DNA from: an uncultured Burkholderiales bacterium
GTDB lineage: Bacteria > Pseudomonadota > Gammaproteobacteria > Burkholderiales > Burkholderiaceae_C
Assembly: GCA_903926695.1 (NCBI GenBank)
Contig: CAIYKK010000270.1
Coordinates: forward strand, 1 to 11,120
Length of the DNA: 11,120 nt
Direction: 5' to 3'
The translations under genes and the position numbers were made by a program. The first letter of the stretch is position 1; every line of letters begins with the position of its first letter. Shown piece by piece: positions 1 through 5,338 of this stretch. Under the pieces are notes generated by a model that was not told where the DNA came from, did not search any database, and was given only the letters and a program-made list of their open reading frames with translations.

Positions 1-645
1 CGTGCGGCTGCCGACTTTTTTGATCAGCGAATCATTGCGGCTGCGGTGCGCAATCAAATCGGCAATGGTGCCGATTTTCAGGCCGTGTTCGGCGGCAAAT
101 AGTTGCAAGTCCGGCAGGCGCGCCATCGTGCCGTCGTCGTTCATGATCTCGCAGATCACGCCAGCGGGCGAGCAGCCCGCCATCGCGGCCAAATCGCAGC
201 CAGCTTCGGTGTGACCGGCGCGCATCAACACGCCGCCATCGACGGCCTGTAGCGGAAAAATGTGGCCGGGCTGCACCAGATCGCTGGCCTGGGCATTTTT
301 GGCCACGGCGGCTTGCACCGTGCGCGAGCGGTCAGCAGCGGAAATGCCAGTGGTCACGCCTTCAGCCGCTTCAATCGAGACGGTGAAAGCGGTCGAATAC
401 TGCGCGCCGTTGCGCTCGACCATAGGCGGCAGGTTCAGCAGTTCGCAGCGTTCGCGTGTCAGCGTCAGGCAAATCAGGCCACGGCCAAACTTGGCCATGA
501 AATTGATCGCTTCGGGCGTGACGTGATCGGCGGCAAGTACCAAGTCGCCTTCGTTTTCGCGGTCTTCTTCATCGACCAGAATGACCATGCGCCCAGCGCG
601 CATGTCGGCCACGATATCTTCAACAGGGGAAATGAAAGTAGGCAT
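1..645 (-). CDS. ribBA: 3,4-dihydroxy-2-butanone 4-phosphate synthase domain of RibBA (3' end outside window)
   Basis: This enzyme converts ribulose 5-phosphate to 3,4-dihydroxy-2-butanone 4-phosphate plus formate, giving the four-carbon unit of riboflavin in the cytoplasm. The frame opens at an ATG (complement of 643-645) as [10 protein letters not shown] and stays open for 215 codons to the window edge. Family hallmarks seen are [10 protein letters not shown] near residues 25-34, [41 protein letters not shown] and [10 protein letters not shown]. The visible part ends with [11 protein letters not shown] and VGSRT, about where stand-alone RibB proteins end. In betaproteobacteria a GTP cyclohydrolase II-like domain usually follows, so RibBA is inferred and RibB alone is possible. 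The start lies 12 bases after the ribE stop. The spacer reads as a run of seven T on the coding strand with no Shine-Dalgarno, so translational coupling to ribE is likely. Confidence 0.93.
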   Translation of the reverse strand, partial: MPTFISPVEDIVADMRAGRMVILVDEEDRENEGDLVLAADHVTPEAINFMAKFGRGLICLTLTRERCELLNLPPMVERNGAQYSTAFTVSIEAAEGVTTGISAADRSRTVQAAVAKNAQASDLVQPGHIFPLQAVDGGVLMRAGHTEAGCDLAAMAGCSPAGVICEIMNDDGTMARLPDLQLFAAEHGLKIGTIADLIAHRSRNDSLIKKVGSRT

Positions 646-657
646 CAAAAAAAGCAG

Positions 658-1305
658 TTATTGGGGTGAAGAGGTGTCTTGCAGCATGCGTTCAACGTAG
701 CGCGCAATCAGGTCGATTTCGAGGTTGACTTGGGAGCCTGCGGCCAGCTGGCCCAGCGCCGTGTTTTCAACCGTGTGCGGAATGAGGTTGATGCTGACTT
801 CGCAGCCCGCTGGCATTTGCTTGGTGGCGGGCAGATCGGTCACGCTGTTGACCGTCAGGCTCACGCCGTTGACGGTGAGCGAGCCTTTATAAGCGAGGTA
901 TTTAGCCAGCGCTTGCGGCGTGAGAATGCGCAGCGCCCAGCTTTCGCCGATCTGCGCGAAATGCGTCACGCGGCCAATCCCGTCCACATGGCCGGAAACC
1001 ATGTGACCGCCGAGCCGGTCGTTGGCGCGCAGGGCTTTTTCGAGGTTAATGATGCCGGTTTGGTCGAGGCCGCAGGTCTTGTCCAGCGATTCGGCGGAAA
1101 CGTCGATGGTGAACTGGCTGGCGGGCGCGTCCAGCGACGTGACGGTCATGCAAGCGCCGTTGTGCGCAATGCTGTCGCCCAAACCCACATCATCGAGATA
1201 ACCCGGCGGCGCTTGAATGGTGAGTCGTTTGCCATGATGAGAAGAGCTGCCCAGGCTATGGATGGCAACGATGCGTCCCATGCCGGTGATGATTCCAGTA
1301 AACAT
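658..1305 (-). CDS. ribE: Riboflavin synthase, alpha subunit
   Basis: Riboflavin synthase dismutates two 6,7-dimethyl-8-ribityllumazine molecules into riboflavin and the pyrimidine precursor. The 215-residue protein has the normal family length and begins with the family signature MFTGII. Two lumazine-binding repeats are visible. The first has AHNGACMTV (about residues 47-55). The second begins after the linker GGHMVSGHVDG (about 99-109) and has LTVNGVSLTV and INLIPHTVENTALG. A trimer-forming C-terminal helix (LIARYVERML) follows. The gene lies 70 bases downstream of ribD and 12 bases upstream of ribBA on the same strand, consistent with one riboflavin operon. It is called ribC in E. coli. 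The ribosome-binding site before the ATG is weak. The long plus-strand open frame across it is a shadow. Confidence 0.96.
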   Translation of the reverse strand: MFTGIITGMGRIVAIHSLGSSSHHGKRLTIQAPPGYLDDVGLGDSIAHNGACMTVTSLDAPASQFTIDVSAESLDKTCGLDQTGIINLEKALRANDRLGGHMVSGHVDGIGRVTHFAQIGESWALRILTPQALAKYLAYKGSLTVNGVSLTVNSVTDLPATKQMPAGCEVSINLIPHTVENTALGQLAAGSQVNLEIDLIARYVERMLQDTSSPQ

Positions 1306-1375
1306 CCGGCTATTTTCGCAGGGAAAACACCGATACCGCCGCGCCGCCCAACTATGGCCCGGAAAAGACCCGCCG

Positions 1376-2500
1376 TTAGAACCAGTTGCGCCCCGACACG
1401 CGGGCGATCACCCGCAGGTCTGCGCCCACCTGCTCGGTGGATTGAAACTGCAGTTGAACCGCGCCGGAAAGCGACTGCAGCGGCCCAAAAGCGGCCATGC
1501 CCCGACCTGGCCCCATCAGTTTGGGTGCGAGGTAGATCAAAAATTCATCGACCAGCTTGTCGCGGATCAGGGCGCCGTTGAGGCGGCTGCCTGATTCGAC
1601 ATGCAGTTCGTTGATTTCGCGCTTGCCCAGATCTTTCATCATGGCGATCAGGTTCACTTGGCCGTGGCCGTCGGGCAGGCAGGTCACTGTCGCGCCTTGG
1701 GCCGTCAGGGCGGCTTCTTTGGCGGCATCGCGCACGGCGCAATAAATCCAGACCGGCCCGCCGGTTTTGAAAATCGCCGCGCCCGGTGGCGTCTGCAGGC
1801 GGCTGTCCACAATGATGCGCCCCGGCTGGCGCGGCGTTTTGATCAGCCGGACATCGAGCTGGGGATCGTCCTTGAGTACGGTGCCTATGCCCGTGAGCAC
1901 GGCGCAGGCGCGTGCGCGCCAGACATGGCCGTCGGCGCGGGCCGCTGGCGAGGTAATCCACTGGCTATGGCCGCTGACCAGCGCAGTTGTGCCGTCCAGC
2001 GACGAGGCGATTTTCATGCGCACCCAAGGCGTCTTGCGCACCATGCGGCTGAAAAAGCCGATATTCAGTTCACGCGACTCGGCCGCGCCGGGGCCGACTT
2101 CGACTTCGATACCAGCGGCGCGCAGGCGCTCAAAACCCTGCCCGGAAATGAGCGTGTTGGGGTCCGTCATCGAGGCAACGACTTTTTTAATGCCCGCTGC
2201 AATCAGCGCGTCGCAGCACGGGCCGGTACGCCCGTGGTGGCAGCAAGGCTCCAGCGTGACCCAGGCCGTTGCGCCCTTGACTGAGCGGCCTTTGGCCGCT
2301 GCATCGCGCAGGGCCATGATTTCCGCGTGCGGGCCGCCCACTGCCTGGGTGCTACCCAGGCCGATGATTTCACCCGCCGCAGAAGTCAGAACGCAGCCGA
2401 CACGCGGGTTTGGGCTGGTGGTGAAAAGTGCTTCGCGTGCCAGCGCCAGGCTGGCCTGCATGGGAGGTGTGTTTTTGTTAAGCATGAAAGACATTGTCAT
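1376..2500 (-). CDS. ribD: Bifunctional diaminohydroxyphosphoribosylaminopyrimidine deaminase / 5-amino-6-(5-phosphoribosylamino)uracil reductase
   Basis: RibD carries out the second and third steps of the pyrimidine branch of riboflavin synthesis: zinc-dependent deamination, then NADPH-dependent reduction of the ribosyl side chain. The 374-residue protein matches the usual length (about 365-380). The N-terminal CMP/dCMP-deaminase fold shows TSPNPRVGC, the zinc/catalytic HAE (H58, E60) and EPCCHHGRTGPC with C86 and C95 nine residues apart as in E. coli. The reductase domain begins near residue 158 (PWVRMKIASSLDG) and includes SQWITSPAARADGH and GIGTVLKDDP. An in-frame TGA directly precedes the ATG at 2500, so this is the most upstream start possible. 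ATGs at codons 3, 6 and 14 also lack a good Shine-Dalgarno, so the exact start is uncertain. It is divergent from fimT. Confidence 0.95.
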   Translation of the reverse strand: MTMSFMLNKNTPPMQASLALAREALFTTSPNPRVGCVLTSAAGEIIGLGSTQAVGGPHAEIMALRDAAAKGRSVKGATAWVTLEPCCHHGRTGPCCDALIAAGIKKVVASMTDPNTLISGQGFERLRAAGIEVEVGPGAAESRELNIGFFSRMVRKTPWVRMKIASSLDGTTALVSGHSQWITSPAARADGHVWRARACAVLTGIGTVLKDDPQLDVRLIKTPRQPGRIIVDSRLQTPPGAAIFKTGGPVWIYCAVRDAAKEAALTAQGATVTCLPDGHGQVNLIAMMKDLGKREINELHVESGSRLNGALIRDKLVDEFLIYLAPKLMGPGRGMAAFGPLQSLSGAVQLQFQSTEQVGADLRVIARVSGRNWF

Positions 2501-2504
2501 TCAT

Positions 2505-2575
2505 GCAACCGATGATTGGCGGGCGGGAACTTTCTGTTACCGTTCAGCGCCCCAAAGTACACGCTCATCGGTTGC
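2505..2575. repeat. Perfect 11-bp inverted repeat in the ribD-fimT divergent region
   Basis: GCAACCGATGA at 2505-2515 is repeated as its exact reverse complement TCATCGGTTGC at 2565-2575, with 49 bases between the arms. The pair fills most of the 113-base gap between the divergent ribD and fimT starts. The distance is too long for a simple terminator hairpin. Paired operator half-sites or a long stem in either 5' leader are possible. I do not recognise the motif, and no promoter could be assigned with confidence in this gap. Confidence 0.6.
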
Positions 2576-2600
2576 CTGTGCAGGCAGGCGGCCCAGGCCG
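2574..2600 (+). repeat. Two short adjacent palindromes in the fimT leader
   Basis: GCCTG-TG-CAGGC (2574-2585) and CGGCC-CA-GGCCG (2589-2600) are two GC-rich palindromes with 5-bp arms, ending 13 bases before the fimT ATG. The 2-base loops are tight for RNA hairpins, so they may be protein-binding dyads or chance in GC-rich DNA. No T-run follows, so they are not an intrinsic terminator. Confidence 0.35.
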
Positions 2601-2613
2601 TTAAGCTCAAGCG

Positions 2614-3171
2614 ATGTCAAAGCTGTTGTTTTCCCGTGGTTTCACGATGATTGAGTTGATGGTCACCGTCAGCATCGGTGCCCTTTTGGTGACGTTTGGC
2701 GTTCCCATGATGAGCAACCTGATCGAAGGCAACACGATTTCCGGCCAGGTCAACGGTTTTATCGGGACCATTAGCCTGGCGCGCTCGGAAGCCCTGAAAC
2801 GTAGTGTTCAGGTAGTCGTTTGCCGTAGCGACAACCCGAACGCCGACGCGCCCACCTGTGCGACCAGCGGAACGGGCTGGCAATCTGGCTGGATTGCTTT
2901 TGCCGACCGCGACGGCGATGAACAGATGGGTGCAGCTTCCAGCGGTGACGTGCTGCTGCGCGTGCAGGGTGCCATGACCGATACGGGCGGCATTGAGCGA
3001 AGTATTTCTTCTACCAAACTGACCTTTCGCCCCACCGGCCTGATGAGTTCTGGCTTATCGACGTTCACGTTTAATTCCCGGTCAAAAAATACCGCCAGAC
3101 TGCGCTGCGTCTGCATCGGCTCGTCAGGGCGTACCCGGATCATGAATAACTCGACTGAAACATGCGACTAA
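2614..3171 (+). CDS. fimT: FimT/GspH-type minor type IV pilin
   Basis: This is a minor pilin, expected to be processed by the prepilin peptidase PilD and to join the minor-pilin complex that primes pilus assembly. The 185-residue protein has a short basic leader and the class III signal RG|FTMIEL. Cleavage falls after G9, with glutamate at mature position 5 (E14), followed by a hydrophobic helix (about residues 15-35). The body is GspH-like. The C-terminus has C165, C167 and C184 around GRTR at 172-175. In FimT proteins a conserved C-terminal GRxR motif has been linked to DNA binding during natural transformation, so a DNA-uptake role is possible. An in-frame TAA at 2602-2604 limits the start to this ATG or later, and the ribosome-binding site is weak. 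The gene overlaps pilV by 10 bases and heads the pilus operon. Confidence 0.9.
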   Translation: MSKLLFSRGFTMIELMVTVSIGALLVTFGVPMMSNLIEGNTISGQVNGFIGTISLARSEALKRSVQVVVCRSDNPNADAPTCATSGTGWQSGWIAFADRDGDEQMGAASSGDVLLRVQGAMTDTGGIERSISSTKLTFRPTGLMSSGLSTFTFNSRSKNTARLRCVCIGSSGRTRIMNNSTETCD

Positions 3172-3728
3172 ATTTATACCACTCACAACAAGGCTCCTCC
3201 CTGCTGGAAGTCCTGATCACCATGCTGATCATGTCGTTTGGCTTGCTGGCACTGAGCGGGTTAACGGCTTCATCGCTGCAGTATTCAAAAATGGCCCAAT
3301 TCCAGACCATAGGCTCCCAGCTGGCTATTGAATATGGCGACCGTATGCGCGGCAACGTGGCGGGCTTTCAGGCCAGTAATTACAACCAGATAGCCGCCTA
3401 CACAGGCGCAAGCAGCGCCGTCGATGTGCCCGTCTGTGGAACACCGGCCAAATGCACACCTGCAGAGGTGGCATCCATTGACATTGCCGAGTGGACCAAT
3501 GCGCTGCGGCGGCGCCTGCCCGGTGGCGGCGCTTATGTCTTGCGCGATGTGGTCAGCCCGTTGTCAGTCGATATCTGGGTAATGTGGGTTGAACCCAATC
3601 TCGCTGTCAATGGCAGTTCTGACACTTTGTCAGTCGCAGCCACCGGCGGCAACCAGTGTCCGGCAGCCGCCGGGACGGGCACGGCCTCGCTAGTTCCACG
3701 TTGCATGTATTTCCGCGTGAGTTTATGA
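3162..3728 (+). CDS. pilV: Type IV pilus minor pilin PilV
   Basis: This is a minor pilin of the inner-membrane priming and tip complex. The 188-residue protein has a prepilin leader of 11 residues ending in QQG, then SSLLEVLITMLIMSFG. Cleavage after G11 leaves serine at mature position 1 and glutamate at position 5 (E16), with a hydrophobic helix to about residue 36. The segment after the helix (SLQYSKMAQFQTIGSQLA, then DRMRGN) is typical of PilV, as are the late cysteines in NQCPAAAG and PRCMYFRVSL. The start overlaps the end of fimT by 10 bases. The stop overlaps the pilW ATG as ATGA, which implies translational coupling along the operon. The order fimT-pilV-pilW-pilX-pilY1-pilE supports the assignment. 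Confidence 0.9.
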   Translation: MRLNLYHSQQGSSLLEVLITMLIMSFGLLALSGLTASSLQYSKMAQFQTIGSQLAIEYGDRMRGNVAGFQASNYNQIAAYTGASSAVDVPVCGTPAKCTPAEVASIDIAEWTNALRRRLPGGGAYVLRDVVSPLSVDIWVMWVEPNLAVNGSSDTLSVAATGGNQCPAAAGTGTASLVPRCMYFRVSL

Positions 3729-4483
3729 AAAAAAATACTGTTTATTTGCAGGCCTCGCGCCAGCAGGGCCGCACATTGCTGGAACTGATGATCAGCATCA
3801 CCATCGGTCTGGTGGTTTTGGGTGCGGTTTCTGTCGTGTATCTGGCCACGACGGCCACCAGTCGCCAGTCACTGAGCACCAGCCGCATGAGCGAAGATGC
3901 CGCCATTATTATGAATATGCTGGGCAACAACCTGCGCATGGCTGGCTACAGCACGCCGCGCACGCTTGTCTCAATGGGAAGTGCGCTGGTGGCGGGCAGA
4001 AAAGTGAGTATTCCAGACCGGAATTTCACCGGCTATGCCATCCGGGGCTGCGATTTTGGCTTTAGCAGCGCCGTCACTACCACGACAACTTTTGAAAATC
4101 TTGCATGCAGCACAACTGAAGGGTTGCCAGCGGCTTTTGCGGTGCGTTATGAGGGCGATGTATTTAATACCTTTCCGGTTAATAAAGGCAGTTCCAACGT
4201 AGATGGCGATCCTTCTGATTGTCTGTCCGCCGGAATTGAGAAGGACGATCCTTTGAAGGGTGCCGCCTCGTCAGACTATATGCCAGGCACTTTCTATCCG
4301 CAGGTGGAAGCCCGTTTTTCCATTGCCACCAGCGCCAGCAATGGAACGCTTGAGCTGTATTGCGCAGGTTCGGGCGGAGCCGGGAACCGCTTTACCCGCC
4401 AGCCACTCATGCAGTTTGTTGAAAGCATGGTGATCAACTACGGCATTGCCGATGACAGTATCAGCGGCAATGTGGTGCGCTAG
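3725..4483 (+). CDS. pilW: PilW minor pilin, truncated by an in-frame TAG at codon 253
   Basis: PilW is a large minor pilin of the priming and tip complex. Translation should start at the ATG overlapping the pilV stop (ATGA), although the frame is open further upstream. The leader is MKKNTVYLQASRQQG, then RTLLELMISITIGLVVLG: cleavage after G15, with glutamate at mature position 5 (E20), then the membrane helix. DAAIIMNMLGNNLRMAGY is a strong PilW hallmark. Translation ends at TAG 4481-4483 after 252 residues. The same frame continues without another stop to TAA at 4733-4735 and encodes the expected PilW C-terminus, so the full protein would be 336 positions. The change is one codon, for example from Tyr TAT/TAC or Gln CAG. 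It may be a real nonsense mutation, suppressed readthrough or a sequence error. A run of eight A follows the start codon at 3728-3735. Confidence 0.88.
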   Translation: MKKNTVYLQASRQQGRTLLELMISITIGLVVLGAVSVVYLATTATSRQSLSTSRMSEDAAIIMNMLGNNLRMAGYSTPRTLVSMGSALVAGRKVSIPDRNFTGYAIRGCDFGFSSAVTTTTTFENLACSTTEGLPAAFAVRYEGDVFNTFPVNKGSSNVDGDPSDCLSAGIEKDDPLKGAASSDYMPGTFYPQVEARFSIATSASNGTLELYCAGSGGAGNRFTRQPLMQFVESMVINYGIADDSISGNVVR

Positions 4484-4735
4484 ATCAAACAGACGGACCT
4501 TGATGCGCTGGCCGGTACGGTTGCAGCACACTGGTCCCGCGTTGTCAATGTCAAACTGTGCATTGTGATGCGCAGCGATAAACCCGATATAAATCAAATT
4601 AAAGATAAAGTTACAGGCAAATATACTTTTTTTATGGACTGCAAGGGAGACTCTGTGGAGTCTGCCGACGGCTATTTGCGGCGATCATTCACCTCGGTAT
4701 TTACACTGCGCAACCGCGCTGATTTTTCTGATTAA
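4484..4735 (+). pseudogene. pilW: 3' part of pilW cut off by the premature TAG
   Basis: This stretch stays in the pilW frame after the TAG and encodes 83 residues ending at TAA 4733-4735. The residues HWSRVVNVKLCIVMRSDKP and, near the end, YLRRSFTSVFTLRNRADF are typical of the conserved PilW C-terminus. They include the cysteine-bearing beta strand and the final FTSVFTLRNR strand. No frameshift or second stop is present, so loss of function, if real, is recent. An internal ATG at 4568 is in frame, but re-initiation there would give only about 55 residues with no export signal. The DNA around 4560-4640 is locally AT-rich. Confidence 0.85.
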
Positions 4736-4750
4736 TTGTGATGACAAAAA

Positions 4751-5326
4751 ATGATTTTTAAATATAAAAATAATTCATCACAAAAAGGCATTGTCCTTGT
4801 CATGGGATTGATTTTGCTGGTGGTCATCTCGATGGTGGCGATGTACACCCTGCGCAGCACCCTGACGGGCGAGCAGGTGTCCAAAAATTTCCGCAGCCAA
4901 TCAATGGCCATGCAGTCGGCGGAGACGGCCTTGCGTATCTGTGAAAATGCGGTGCGCGCAAATTTAACGCAACTGGGAACAGGCTCCGATGCCGTTAATT
5001 TTATCGTCATTCCAACGCCCGACACCTGGGATAACAGCGAGGCCATCCCCGCGCAGTGGCGGACACGCGCCAACTGGACATCCACCAGCCCGGTAATGGC
5101 GACAAAAATACCTATTTCCCTGATTGGCAGCACCGAGATGCGGCCCCTGCCGCCTCCGCGCTGCATGGTTGAGCAATATGAACTGCCCATCATGGGCGAA
5201 GATAAAACGATGTCACAGCCTTTTTTGGTGACGGTGGTTGGCTACAGTCCTGATTACCAGGCCGATAGCAAGGTGAACACTATATCCGGCAGCGAAGTCT
5301 GGCTTCAATCAATTCTGCGCCCTTGA
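4751..5326 (+). CDS. pilX: PilX-type minor pilin (PilX_N family)
   Basis: This is a minor pilin of the PilX type, a component of the tip-priming complex. The 191-residue protein has leader MIFKYKNNSSQKG, then IVLVMGLILLVVISMVAMYTLR. Mature residue 5 is Met instead of Glu. The PilX_N family usually lacks this glutamate, as does the capping pseudopilin GspK, so this fits a tip position and does not suggest a defect. SKNFRSQSMAMQSAETALR is the classic segment after the helix. The ATG at 4741 reaches a stop after six codons, so 4751 is the start. The ribosome-binding site is poor. The gene begins 15 bases after the original pilW stop (4735), the normal operon distance, which further supports a recent break in pilW. 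It is followed 12 bases later by pilY1. Confidence 0.9.
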   Translation: MIFKYKNNSSQKGIVLVMGLILLVVISMVAMYTLRSTLTGEQVSKNFRSQSMAMQSAETALRICENAVRANLTQLGTGSDAVNFIVIPTPDTWDNSEAIPAQWRTRANWTSTSPVMATKIPISLIGSTEMRPLPPPRCMVEQYELPIMGEDKTMSQPFLVTVVGYSPDYQADSKVNTISGSEVWLQSILRP

Positions 5327-5330
5327 GGAA
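5325..5330 (+). promoter_or_regulatory. Shine-Dalgarno for pilY1
   Basis: GAGGAA at 5325-5330 overlaps the pilX stop (TGA 5324-5326) and lies 8 bases before the pilY1 ATG. It is one of the few clear ribosome-binding sites in this operon and fixes the pilY1 start. Confidence 0.75.
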
Positions 5331-5338
5331 AGATTAAC

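Noticed and set aside
679..1581. 300-codon plus-strand open frame across ribE and the ribE-ribD gap
   Set aside because: It lies antisense to a clearly conserved ribE and the 3' end of ribD. GC-rich codons on the opposite strand commonly leave such frames open, and its translation is arginine/alanine-rich with no recognisable domain.
2515..2545. Sigma-54 type promoter before fimT (TTGGC element)
   Set aside because: A TGGC is present at 2517-2520, but no matching TTGC element occurs at the required spacing.
2501..2613. FMN riboswitch upstream of ribD
   Set aside because: The gap is shorter than the usual FMN riboswitch, and none of its conserved blocks are seen. The ribE-ribBA gap is only 12 bases.
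1767..2654. 295-codon plus-strand open frame opposite ribD, running into fimT
   Set aside because: It is antisense to conserved ribD and overlaps the fimT start in another frame. No domain or ribosome-binding site supports it.
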